Shown: piece by piece, positions 53,614 through 62,607 of the stretch
How positions within the stretch are numbered: position 1 is the stretch's first letter
How the letters are laid out: each line of letters starts with the position of its first letter
From: Caballeronia novacaledonica
Lineage (GTDB): Bacteria > Pseudomonadota > Gammaproteobacteria > Burkholderiales > Burkholderiaceae
Direction of reading: 5' to 3'
Assembly (NCBI RefSeq): GCF_900258035.1
Contig: NZ_OGTP01000003.1
Location: 310,001 to 374,000 of the forward strand
DNA: 64,000 nt
The notes under the pieces: generated by a model
Told to the model about the DNA's origin: nothing
What the model saw: the letters and a program-made list of their open reading frames with translations, nothing else
The model's database searches: none
Program-made: the position numbers and the translations under genes

Positions 53614-54453
53614 TCAGACCGCGTACTGTTTCGCGTTCGATACTGATCCTTTCAGTTTGCGATTGTACAAAGTCCGGCGCACATCCTCAGGCAGATCAAC
53701 CCAATCGAGCAGTTCGATGCCTGCGGCGTCATAGCAGCCTTTAGCCCGATGTGCCGCATAGTTTTCCTCAAAGGTGACGATATGCACCTGTTCCATGCGT
53801 CGCACCGCTTCAATGAAGGCGGCGACGTCCGGCCCGGACTTCATATGATCTGCGACAAGCAAGGTAAGTCTGTGCTGTATCCGATGAAAATGTTCAAGGA
53901 TCAGCTTTGCCTCGGGGTCGGCAGCAGCAGCGCGGGATACTTTGCCTGTGAAGGTCCTCAATTGCATTTTGAGTTTGCTTGCCATGACATGACTGTAGAT
54001 CGCCCGTGCTTTGGTCGCATTGAACAACCCGGTTCCTGCTGCGTGCATCATCACCCCGTACACGATCGCGAGCTGTTCATCAGCCGTTTGCTCATCCCCC
54101 TTGAGGTTCCCTCCCTTCAGCTGTTGCGACGCCTTCGGCTCCGAAGGTGTCGGCACGATGTTGGAGTCTTTTGGGAAGGTTTTGAACAAGTAAGTTAGTC
54201 CTTCGTGTTCAAGGGTCGCCATGCCATCAATTTTCGCCCTGCTGCGGAACGAAATATGACTCCCCGTCGGCAACCCGTAAGCTTTGAATCCGGCGTGGAC
54301 CGAGTCATGTTCAGTCGTAACCCCGTTACAGGTGACCGTGCATGTGTGACGCGTTATACGCTTCCGGCGCACATTTTCATCATCCCAGGTTCTGGCAGTT
54401 CCTGCGGCCCTAATGCGGCGCGTATTTGCCTTCTTCAAATCATCCTGATCCAT
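53614..54453 (-). CDS. Unrecognised 279-residue protein
   Basis: Starts MDQDDLKKANTRRIRAAGTARTW. ATG at 54453 is six bases behind GAGGAA; an adjacent ATG at 54456 is also possible. The N-terminal half is basic, with THTCT-like TRHTCTVTCNGVTTEHDSVHAGFKAYGLP resembling a small beta domain. The middle is a low-complexity linker rich in Lys and Gln (about 95-125), and the C-terminal part is helical. No family assigned. Single minus-strand gene. Confidence 0.6.
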   Translation of the reverse strand: MDQDDLKKANTRRIRAAGTARTWDDENVRRKRITRHTCTVTCNGVTTEHDSVHAGFKAYGLPTGSHISFRSRAKIDGMATLEHEGLTYLFKTFPKDSNIVPTPSEPKASQQLKGGNLKGDEQTADEQLAIVYGVMMHAAGTGLFNATKARAIYSHVMASKLKMQLRTFTGKVSRAAAADPEAKLILEHFHRIQHRLTLLVADHMKSGPDVAAFIEAVRRMEQVHIVTFEENYAAHRAKGCYDAAGIELLDWVDLPEDVRRTLYNRKLKGSVSNAKQYAV

Positions 54454-54662
54454 CATTTTCCTCGTTAGTGGACCTTGCGCGGGGTACCCCATGATAACGG
54501 CAGGCCAAACCAGTTCTTGCGCCAGCGCATCTCTGACTCGGACAGTGTCTTGTCCTTTGATGGGTTTGTACCAACCCCTTGCGCACGCAGATGTTAGGCT
54601 GACCTCCGGCGTTTCAACGAGAAAAAGACGGACGTTACGTAAAGACGAAGATAATTTACAGC

Positions 54663-55493
54663 TTAAGATTTGCTAGAAAAGCAACAACCGCGACACGGTT
54701 CAAAGGAAGCGGACTTGAGAATGGTAAGGGGCACCACAAAGCTTCTTAGGCCGGACTGCTTGACATAGAGATCGAAAAGGGAATTGATGATCTTCCATTT
54801 CGTGTCGAAGAAGGCGCGCACTGTTTTCTCAATCGACTCGTCGGTAAGACTACGTTCCGTCAAGCTCGACAATGCCACGTTGATATGCCGCGCGTACCTG
54901 ACCGCTCTAATGCTGGCTCCAGCATGAGGATCATGGAGCATTCGGTTTGCTTCTTTGATCGACTTATCGATCGCCGCCTGAAGGTCTTCGACCGATATAT
55001 CGCCCAAATCGTGAACTCCGCTGTTTAGAATGCTGATTTGTTTGGGGGTATTTTTGATTTTAAATTTGATTCGAACGATCGCCCAAAATGCATCATTGGG
55101 TTCTTTGTAAAGTTCTTTCCGGTTTTCCTCGCAATATTCTTGAAACTCACGGACCTTATCGTGGCCTTGCGCCTCGATCTCGGGGGGAACCAAAAAGTTT
55201 AAGAAATCTGACTGTAAATAGCTGCAGTCCTTTATTAAATGAAATTTTGGATTTCCGACACTCAAGACATATGCAGGGGAAAATCTGCGCGGCGCCATTT
55301 TGAGATTCGCGAAGCCTTCTTCAATCATCAGCTTCCGGATGTGCAAATCTTTTGCTTCTTTTGAATTGATGATCTGGCGCAGGCTCTCTCCATAAAGCGC
55401 AGCGAAAATCTCGTCAATAGATACATTATCATCAACCACAAGCGCTTTCCCCAAGCGCTTGTAGCTCGATTTTGTGATGTAAGCTGTTTCCAT
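54663..55493 (-). CDS. Unrecognised 276-residue protein, last gene of a four-gene operon
   Basis: Starts METAYITKSSYKRLGKALVVDDN behind AGGGGA. The chain is rich in Lys, Ile and Asn and is visibly AT-richer than the chromosome, a sign of foreign origin. It has no recognised domain and ends CRGCCFSSKS, a cysteine cluster (C-x2-CC) that could bind metal. Lies 86 bases after the 122-residue gene. Confidence 0.62.
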   Translation of the reverse strand: METAYITKSSYKRLGKALVVDDNVSIDEIFAALYGESLRQIINSKEAKDLHIRKLMIEEGFANLKMAPRRFSPAYVLSVGNPKFHLIKDCSYLQSDFLNFLVPPEIEAQGHDKVREFQEYCEENRKELYKEPNDAFWAIVRIKFKIKNTPKQISILNSGVHDLGDISVEDLQAAIDKSIKEANRMLHDPHAGASIRAVRYARHINVALSSLTERSLTDESIEKTVRAFFDTKWKIINSLFDLYVKQSGLRSFVVPLTILKSASFEPCRGCCFSSKS

Positions 55494-55579
55494 TATTCCC
55501 CTGTCTATGTTTCGATTCTTTATTATTTTGGGTCGCGATGTCCAGGACCTGCATTTGTATTGTTGTACAGGCGGCCCTA

Positions 55580-55948
55580 TTATTTCTTTTTTGGGAGTGC
55601 CACCTTCGCGATAAAGGGATTGCTTATTTTGACTAGCCCCTCTTTTTTCAAAATTCCCAATGCACTATTTTCGTGCGGATTTCCATGGTCGGTCATAACT
55701 TGCTCAAGCGCATCCAGTATCGCGCTCCCATGATCGGGCGAGGAGGCTGCGTACTCTGCTAGCTTTCCTGAGAGCGCTTGTCCGATGATCTCGGACGGTG
55801 TTTTGCCATTCAAATGCGAAAGTACATCCAGCATCGCTGAGACTTTTTCACCTGGCCTTATGTTCACCATGATGTAGCCCTCATGGGTTTTCTCGGACTT
55901 CGCCTCGACCGCCTTCGAAATTGCTTTGGAAATGATGTTTGGGTTCAC
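55580..55948 (-). CDS. Unrecognised 122-residue protein, possibly ribbon-helix-helix
   Basis: The start is GTG at 55948 inside GTGA, overlapping the stop of the gene before it. HEGYIMVNIRPGEKVSAMLDVLSHLNGKTPSEIIGQALSGKLAEYA looks like a beta strand followed by two helices, as in ribbon-helix-helix proteins (a guess from pattern). It may be a DNA-binding partner of the next gene. Function unknown. Confidence 0.6.
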   Translation of the reverse strand: MNPNIISKAISKAVEAKSEKTHEGYIMVNIRPGEKVSAMLDVLSHLNGKTPSEIIGQALSGKLAEYAASSPDHGSAILDALEQVMTDHGNPHENSALGILKKEGLVKISNPFIAKVALPKKK

Positions 55949-56445
55949 TTGTCCAGTCCTTCTAAGGCTTCCTTCACAGCTAGAAAATCTTCACTATTCC
56001 AAGAGTGATCGCTTGGTGCATTCGGATCGTCCTGAACCTGCACTGCCGCTTGGTTGTATTGAAAAATATTTTGCATAATCTGACGGCATTCGGTCTCTAT
56101 TGCGTCAAATACCCATGGGCACGACAGTTCATCGTAGTGAGCACGCTGATCGGCGGTGTGTGCGAGTAGCAGCCGTACATCATTGTCTTTGATGTCCTGC
56201 AGCGCGTTCAGCAGAATGTCGTGCAAAAGGTTATTCAGGAGAAGCGAGCGCGGAACTTCGTTCAAGGCCACCAACGCATCAAGCAACGCGACATCCTCCT
56301 GCCTGATTTTGATGTTATATCTCCGATCGTGCTTGCCTCTCGTGATAGACCGTTCGTTTGGTTCGCCGAACCGGTCCACGTCGAGAGCAAGGCTGTATTC
56401 CATTCCGCCATCCGAGACGAGCATCCTAGTTAATTTTTCACTCAT
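55945..56445 (-). CDS. Unrecognised 166-residue protein
   Basis: Starts MSEKLTRMLVSDGGMEYSLALDVDRFGEP after GAGGG. A strand-helix pattern (RRYNIKIRQEDVALLDALVALNEVPRSLLLNNLLHDIL) at about 42-80 resembles the ribbon-helix-helix fold. The C-terminal half is acidic. It is translationally coupled on both sides (start four bases from the previous stop; last bases overlap the next start). Confidence 0.6.
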   Translation of the reverse strand: MSEKLTRMLVSDGGMEYSLALDVDRFGEPNERSITRGKHDRRYNIKIRQEDVALLDALVALNEVPRSLLLNNLLHDILLNALQDIKDNDVRLLLAHTADQRAHYDELSCPWVFDAIETECRQIMQNIFQYNQAAVQVQDDPNAPSDHSWNSEDFLAVKEALEGLDK

Positions 56446-56449
56446 TCCC

Positions 56450-56737
56450 TCATCTCCGGTTGTTGCGGTAGATAGTGATAAGAAGCTCGTTCTGGGTAAC
56501 GACAGTGACGGGCCCCTTCTTGCGCAGGCGTTCGAGATCCCTGATTTCGCGCTCTAGCCGTTTGTGCTCCCGTCTCTTTTCAACAATGGCTTCTTCTAGG
56601 TCGCTGGCTCTGCGCTGATCCAGAGTGAGCCGGTCGCCTCTATCATTCATCACGCCTAGTTCGAGAATCGTGCTGACCATGGCGGGACTGAAGCTGCGCT
56701 GGTTCATGCGAGATCTCATGTGCAGTGTGATTTGCAT
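56450..56737 (-). CDS. DUF4258-like small protein (first gene of the four-gene operon)
   Basis: From ATG 56737, five bases after AAAGAGG, the protein has 95 residues: MQITLHMRSRMNQRSFSPAMVSTILELG, then LTLDQRRASDLEEA, a charged helix, and VVTQNELLITIYRNNRR. The H-xxSRMxQRxxxxxxV...LG and final VTxxNxLxTIYR pattern matches DUF4258, a RelE/ParE-like fold found in some toxin-like proteins. A longer start at 56806 is less likely. Its role with the three following genes is unknown. Confidence 0.65.
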   Translation of the reverse strand: MQITLHMRSRMNQRSFSPAMVSTILELGVMNDRGDRLTLDQRRASDLEEAIVEKRREHKRLEREIRDLERLRKKGPVTVVTQNELLITIYRNNRR

Positions 56738-56918
56738 ACCGGCCTCTTTCGTGTCATTTATGGGCACATTGTGCGTGTCAAAAAGTGGCTCGTCAAGGGC
56801 TTTCAAATATTTTGCAATGCACGTTGAAGCATGGCTGAAAGGATCGGGAGCTAAGGCAAGTCACCACGCGCTATATGTGATAATGTCCTTTATCAGATAT
56901 ATAAAGAGGGCGCATATC

Positions 56919-57386
56919 GTGAACGTGAGCATGGATCTGCAGAGTTCGGTAACGACTGGCGTAGCACTGCTCGGGGCGGCACTTGGCGTGATGAACACAT
57001 GGAATACGATCAGCCAGCGTCGCGTGCGGTTGCGCGTGCGGCCGGCGGTTGCCTTCGCCGTGCCGCAAGGACATCCAAGCTTTTCGATCGAGGTGCTCAA
57101 TCTGAGCAGCTTCGCCGTGACGGTCTCAGAAGTGGGATTTACATTGATGGATGATGGTCAGAGGCGCGGGAAGAGAATCACGGTTACAGATCCGCAGGTT
57201 TTCGATGGAAGACCCTGGCCACGGCGACTCGAAGCTCGGGAGGCGGTATCTGTGTACTTTGCAATTCAGCCCGTTCTGCAGCATTCGAAAAGCCTCCGAA
57301 AAGCGTATGCCCGCACAGCGTGCGGTGAACACATTCAAGGAGACAGCCCGGTGCTTGATGAAATTCGTAAAGAGTCATGGCAGTGA
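56919..57386 (+). CDS. Small membrane-anchored hypothetical protein
   Basis: GTG at 56919 lies eight bases after AAGAGGG, giving 155 residues. One N-terminal hydrophobic segment (SSVTTGVALLGAALGVMNTW) is followed by RRVRLRVRPAVAFAV and FSIEVLNLSSFAVTVSEVGFTL, which looks like an Ig-like beta sandwich in the cytoplasm. Proteins with this layout are frequent on mobile elements and are of unknown function. Divergent from the four-gene operon. Confidence 0.6.
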   Translation: MNVSMDLQSSVTTGVALLGAALGVMNTWNTISQRRVRLRVRPAVAFAVPQGHPSFSIEVLNLSSFAVTVSEVGFTLMDDGQRRGKRITVTDPQVFDGRPWPRRLEAREAVSVYFAIQPVLQHSKSLRKAYARTACGEHIQGDSPVLDEIRKESWQ

Positions 57387-57621
57387 TGGAGATGCTCGAA
57401 TATCGCCACGGGACTGTGCTGGAGGTGGCTGCCTGCATTTCCGACCGATGCCAGCGGCGCATAACACCTGAGGTAGGTGATTTCGATCGGCATGAACAGC
57501 TATCGATCTCTTTTGAGGCCGGCTGCGGCTCTATATTTGGTGACGGCAGCAAAGTACGCCTCGATCTCCGCCAGTTTTGCGTCAGGGATGCGCTCGGCGC
57601 ATGGCTACAAGCCGCCCCAAA

Positions 57622-58578
57622 ATGAATCCGCTCGTTTTGAAGGAGCGAATCGGTCCACCAGCGCTGGTGACGGCAGCCGGAAAACAAGCTCGTATCCGCT
57701 TCTTGGAATTTTTTGCGTCGGCAATTCGCAATCCGCATACGCGCCGCGCGTATGCGCGGGCGGTTGAGGATTTTCTGACGTGGTGCGCCGGCGCAGGTGT
57801 GCCATCAATCATCGCAGTGCAGCCGTTACACGTGGCCGCTTGGATCGAGCTACAGATGCAGACTCGTTCGTCGCCGACCGCCAAGCAGCGCTTGGCCGCC
57901 ATCCGTCACTTGTTCGACTGGCTCGTCACCGGCCAGATCGTCCCACACAACCCGGCCGCATCGGTGCGCGGCCCGAGCCATACTGCCAAGAAGGGAAAGA
58001 CGCCCGTGCTCGACGCGAGCGAGACGCGGCAGCTCCTCGACAGCATCGATGTGTCGACGCCGATTGGGCTACGCGATCGGGCGCTGATTGCGTTAATGGT
58101 GTTTTCGTTCGCACGGATTGGTGCGGCGCTCGCGATGCGCGTCGAGGATGTGTACGTGCAGCAACGCCGGCTTTGGGTGCGCCTGCGCGAGAAAGGTGGC
58201 AAGCGACACGCGATGCCGTGCCACCACACGCTTGAGGCGTACCTGCACGCATACCTCGATGGAACAGGGATCTCGACTGATTCGAAGGGCCCGCTCTTTC
58301 GGACGATCGCACGCGGCACTAAGCATTTGAGTGGAACACCCTTGCCGCAGGCCAACGCCTACGCGATGATTCAGCGCCGAGCCGCCGCAGCGTGCATCGC
58401 GACGAAGATTGGGAATCACACCTTCCGTGCGACAGGCATCACCGCGTATCTGAAAAATGGTGGGACCTTGGAAAATGCAGCGGCGATGGCCAATCACGCG
58501 TCAATGCGCACGACGCAGCTTTATGACCGGCGTCACGATGACATCAGCTTAGACGAGGTGGAGCGAATCCGTGTGTAG
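57622..58578 (+). CDS. Second tyrosine recombinase/integrase
   Basis: The 318-residue protein has an N-terminal SAM-like domain and a full catalytic set: R in SFARIGAAL, K in EKGGKRHAMP, H and R in NHTFRATGITA, H in ANHAS, Y in TQLYDRRHD. ATG at 57622 (MNPLVLKER) or 57601. It differs from the element integrase and is GC-richer than the genes around it. It resembles recombinases that travel as cargo on plasmids and transposons. It may be a remnant of another insertion or work as a resolvase. Confidence 0.88.
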   Translation: MNPLVLKERIGPPALVTAAGKQARIRFLEFFASAIRNPHTRRAYARAVEDFLTWCAGAGVPSIIAVQPLHVAAWIELQMQTRSSPTAKQRLAAIRHLFDWLVTGQIVPHNPAASVRGPSHTAKKGKTPVLDASETRQLLDSIDVSTPIGLRDRALIALMVFSFARIGAALAMRVEDVYVQQRRLWVRLREKGGKRHAMPCHHTLEAYLHAYLDGTGISTDSKGPLFRTIARGTKHLSGTPLPQANAYAMIQRRAAAACIATKIGNHTFRATGITAYLKNGGTLENAAAMANHASMRTTQLYDRRHDDISLDEVERIRV

Positions 58579-58809
58579 TTATCACGGCGTTCTGCAACGC
58601 GATCTACCGACAAGTAGCCGAGCGTCCGTTCCGCGTCCAGCTAACGAAATTTTTGATCTCTCAAATAAACCAATCGCTGAAGCTTTTCTATTCTTGGAGA
58701 GTAATGACACGCTGAAACTCGCCCGTAAGCGTGCCTCGTGTCAAACTTGGAAGAAAGTGAGTCTAAGGGTAAGATTACGCGGCGATAAAAGACTATTCTC
58801 AGGAAAAAA

Positions 58810-61800
58810 ATGCCCGCTGTAGGAATCACTCCATCAGAGTCGATTAATCGGACCTTCCTTAACCGGCCTCTTTCCCATGCCGCGTTCACTACCTTTTCGG
58901 CCGCCCTCCAGAAACTGGCGGACCATCAAGTGCATGCGAAGCAGGGTGAGGAATATCATAAAACGCTTCTACGCGACTTTCTCAATGAAATTGGTTACGG
59001 CGGAAAGTACTTCATAAACGTTAACGATAAGATCGATCTCGCAATCTTTGAGTCGAGCACGCCGGGCGCGCGCATATCCGTAATATTTGAGACTAAAAAA
59101 CCTGGAAGCTCCGAACTTTGTCGGCCTTCCGATCTCAACAGAAAAGCGCTGCAGGAGGCGTTGCTTTATTACCTGAGAGAACGCGTCGGCAAAGTCATGG
59201 TGCGGGAACCTAATCTCGATATAAAAAATATCGTTATTACTGATGTCGAAAACTGGTTTGTTTTTGATTCTCGCGTGTTCGAGAGTGCGTTTTATCAAGA
59301 CACCTCGCTCATTAAGGCTTTCGTCGATTTCGAACGTGGCTCCCTTTCCGCAACCAAGACAGAGGCCTTCTACGCGGAAATAGCGAAGCCAGCAATTGCA
59401 CGCCACATTGATGAAATTACATTCACGTATTTCAACTTGAATGAATGCATTCAAAACGGCGACGTACGGCCTGGAAAGAAAGTCAGCGCAATTTGCAAGT
59501 TTCTTTCGCCCGAGAGCTTGCTAAGGTTGCCGTTTGAAAACGTAGGCAACTCTCTTAATCAGGCATTTTACGCGGAATTGCTTCACGTACTTGGTCTCGA
59601 AGAGGCAAAAGAAAAGCAGAAACGGGTTATTCAGAGAAAGCCGGAAAGTGGACGCCTCCCCGCTTCAATGCTGGAAAATACACTGCAGATAATACTGTCG
59701 CGTGGCCTTCTGGCAAACGTCAAAGACCTGCCGCAATACGGTGAAACGTTGAATGCGCAGTTGCTCTCTATCGGACTGCAACTTTGTACCACTTGGCTGA
59801 ATCGGATACTATTCATCAAGCTGCTTGAGGGGCAGTTGTCCAAGTATGAGAGGAATGAGAGAGTCAAGCCTTTTATTACCGAAGAAAAGATAAGCAGCTA
59901 CCAGGATTTCGAGGAATTGTTTTTCGACGTTCTCGCCGTTGAATTCGATAAACGGTCGGCAGAGCTACAAAAGAAATACCCAAACGTACCCTACTTAAAC
60001 AGCTCCTTATTCGAGCCTACTGAATTGGAAAAGCAAACGATTCCAATCAGTGGGTTGAAGAGCAATCTTCGCTTGCCAGCTTATAAATCGACTGTCCTGC
60101 GTAATGAGTCTGGGAAACGATTTTCTGGCGACCTCGACATATCTCGCTATTTGATTCGCTTTCTAGATGCTTATGATTTTTCTGCCGTTTCGTCTCAGGC
60201 CGTTTTGGACCAGAATAAGCCTCTTATTAACGCCGCAGTTCTCGGTCTTATATTTGAAAAGATCAATAACTATCAGGACGGCGCGTTTTTCACGCCTGCG
60301 TCGGTAACTTCTTATATTTGTCGAAATACTATACGCCGGACCGTTATACGTAAAGTTAACAGTGCGTTCGAATGGGAATGCTCAACCCTCGTTGACCTCT
60401 ATAACAAAATTACCCCGAAGAATTTCGACGCGGTGGAGCAAGTCGTATCTTCGGTCCGAATTTGCGATCCAGCTGTCGGTTCCGGTCACTTTTTAGTTGC
60501 TGCGCTGAACGAACTGATAAGCGTAAAGCACGAACTTGGTCTTTTAAAGTTCCCAGACGGAAAAATCTTTAAAGGTCAAATCACCGCCGAAGGGGACGAA
60601 CTGATCATCTTGGATGAAAACGGCGAACCCTTTGAATATCAGCCCCGTCTACAACGTTCGCATGAACTGCAAAAACTCTTGTTTTCTCAAAAGCGGCTAT
60701 TGATCGAGAACTGCTTGTTTGGGGTGGACATTAACCCTACTTCGGCTCATATTTGCCGACTGCGTCTATGGATCGAACTTCTGAAGTCGTCGTACTATAA
60801 AGATGCGGATCGACTTGTCGGACTTGAAACGCTGCCGAATATCGACATTAATATCAAGACTGGCAATTCATTGATCAGTCGATTTGCGCTCGCCTCAGAC
60901 CTAAAGGTGACGTTCAGTCGCAGAACCACAAACGCCGCGAATTACTCAATCGACGCATACAGGCGCGCGGTTCATGACTATACAAACGCGAATAGCAAGC
61001 AAGCAAAGAAGGCGCTCGCCGACTTTATCAGTAAGGTAAAAGAGAATTTTCGTTCTGAGATAAAAAAGAATGATCGAGATACTGCCTTGCTAGAAAGCAA
61101 GCGGGAACAGCGACGCACTCTAGTCAACCAATCTTCACTTTTCGGCGGACCTAGCTCAGATGAAGCAGCTAAAAACCGCAAAATTGAACGTCTCGACGAA
61201 GACATCGAGAAGCTTGAGAAAAAATTGGAAGAACTCGAGAAAGCGGAACTGTATCAACATGCTTTCGAATGGCGTTTCGAATTTCCTGAAGCGTTGGACG
61301 AAGCCGCTAGTTTCAAGGGTTTCGATGCTGTGATCGGAAATCCTCCTTACGGGGTGAAGCTCGCCGCGAAAACCTGTGAACGACTTGTAAAGACGCTTGG
61401 GACTGTTCCTGATAAGGAAATCTACTATTGGTTTTTATTGCTCGGCCGAGCGCTGTTACAGGACGGCGGGGAATTAGCCTATATCATTCCGAACGGAATC
61501 ATGTACAACGTTTTTGCTCGTCAATTCAGGCTTGATCTTCTTAAAAATTGGAATGTTCTGGAGATTGCGGACTGTACCGATTTCGGCGTTTTCCCCGATG
61601 CGGTCGTTCAAAACGTAATTCTCTCACTGGGTAAAGGCGCAAGCGTAGAGGACATTCCTTACCGCGAGGTGCAAGGAGCTAAGTCCCTTAAAGACATTTT
61701 AAACGCTCCTATCGAGAAAAAAACTAAATCGGATCTGATCAATCTAAATGCAAATTGGTCATTAGCGCTCCGCCTGCCCGCTGAGACTTTAGGCGTCCTG

Positions 61801-62490
61801 GATGCAATCAAGAGCGCTTCAAAACCGCTGAGTGAGTATTTTCCGGAAGTAAGTCAGGGGTTGATTGCTTATGATAAATACCAAGGGCAGGACGCGGATA
61901 CGATCGCGAATCGGATTTTTCACTCACAGGTCCGCTCGAAGGTTCACAATAAGAAATGGCTGCGAGGCGAGGATGTAACGCCGTATTCATGTACTTGGAA
62001 CGGTGTGGATTATTTCAATTATGCTGAAGGAGTTGCAAACCGAAGAAAGCCGAAATTTTTCTTAGGCAGGCGACTTTTGGTGCGAGAGATTACCAATCCG
62101 AGCATCTATGCTGCCATCACAGAAGGCGAGAGCTATAACGATCCTTCGTTATTGATCGTGCTCGATTGTGAAGACGGAGAATTTCCATTAGAAGCGTTGC
62201 TTGGGATCTTGAACTCCCGTTTGGCTACGTACTACCATTTCAATTCGTCGCCTAAAGCAACAAAAGGAGCCTTTCCCAAAATATTAATTACGGACATTGT
62301 CTCGTTTCCGCTTCCATCTGCATCATCTAAGCAAATATCAGAGATCGCCGCGTTAGCGCGTGAGCTGTGCACGGCCAAACAAGAAGGGGACAATAAGCAA
62401 CGCACCGCCCTTCAAAAACGGATGGATCAGCTAGTCTGCAAATGTTATGGTCTCTCGAAAGAGCAATCATCGCTGATCTTGGCCGATTGA
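58810..62490 (+). CDS. Type IIG restriction-modification enzyme (nuclease-methyltransferase-specificity fusion)
   Basis: The 1226-residue protein joins cutting and methylation in one chain. The N-terminal PD-(D/E)XK nuclease site is D76 with E94-T-K96. The Eco57I-type N6-adenine methyltransferase has SAM motif I DPAVGSGHF (from 553) and catalytic NPPYG (from 844). Between them is a charged coiled-coil insert (about 725-820). A TaqI-like specificity domain forms the C-terminus. Start ATG 58810 follows AGGA. The gene is clearly AT-rich and stands alone, so it is a self-contained defence or addiction cargo. Target sequence not predictable. Confidence 0.9.
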   Translation: MPAVGITPSESINRTFLNRPLSHAAFTTFSAALQKLADHQVHAKQGEEYHKTLLRDFLNEIGYGGKYFINVNDKIDLAIFESSTPGARISVIFETKKPGSSELCRPSDLNRKALQEALLYYLRERVGKVMVREPNLDIKNIVITDVENWFVFDSRVFESAFYQDTSLIKAFVDFERGSLSATKTEAFYAEIAKPAIARHIDEITFTYFNLNECIQNGDVRPGKKVSAICKFLSPESLLRLPFENVGNSLNQAFYAELLHVLGLEEAKEKQKRVIQRKPESGRLPASMLENTLQIILSRGLLANVKDLPQYGETLNAQLLSIGLQLCTTWLNRILFIKLLEGQLSKYERNERVKPFITEEKISSYQDFEELFFDVLAVEFDKRSAELQKKYPNVPYLNSSLFEPTELEKQTIPISGLKSNLRLPAYKSTVLRNESGKRFSGDLDISRYLIRFLDAYDFSAVSSQAVLDQNKPLINAAVLGLIFEKINNYQDGAFFTPASVTSYICRNTIRRTVIRKVNSAFEWECSTLVDLYNKITPKNFDAVEQVVSSVRICDPAVGSGHFLVAALNELISVKHELGLLKFPDGKIFKGQITAEGDELIILDENGEPFEYQPRLQRSHELQKLLFSQKRLLIENCLFGVDINPTSAHICRLRLWIELLKSSYYKDADRLVGLETLPNIDINIKTGNSLISRFALASDLKVTFSRRTTNAANYSIDAYRRAVHDYTNANSKQAKKALADFISKVKENFRSEIKKNDRDTALLESKREQRRTLVNQSSLFGGPSSDEAAKNRKIERLDEDIEKLEKKLEELEKAELYQHAFEWRFEFPEALDEAASFKGFDAVIGNPPYGVKLAAKTCERLVKTLGTVPDKEIYYWFLLLGRALLQDGGELAYIIPNGIMYNVFARQFRLDLLKNWNVLEIADCTDFGVFPDAVVQNVILSLGKGASVEDIPYREVQGAKSLKDILNAPIEKKTKSDLINLNANWSLALRLPAETLGVLDAIKSASKPLSEYFPEVSQGLIAYDKYQGQDADTIANRIFHSQVRSKVHNKKWLRGEDVTPYSCTWNGVDYFNYAEGVANRRKPKFFLGRRLLVREITNPSIYAAITEGESYNDPSLLIVLDCEDGEFPLEALLGILNSRLATYYHFNSSPKATKGAFPKILITDIVSFPLPSASSKQISEIAALARELCTAKQEGDNKQRTALQKRMDQLVCKCYGLSKEQSSLILAD

Positions 62491-62607
62491 CGAAATGCGG
62501 TAGGTGCGGCCGCCAAAATATTGGGTCATGAGCGCGTGACGACTTGTCATGTCCAGCGAACTTTGACGAGTCGCGTTCGTCTCGGGGCGAACGCTCGGGC
62601 CGACGAC

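Noticed and set aside
58571..58822. 83-residue frame between the second recombinase and the restriction gene
   Set aside because: No SD site, no similarity pattern, and it overlaps both neighbours.
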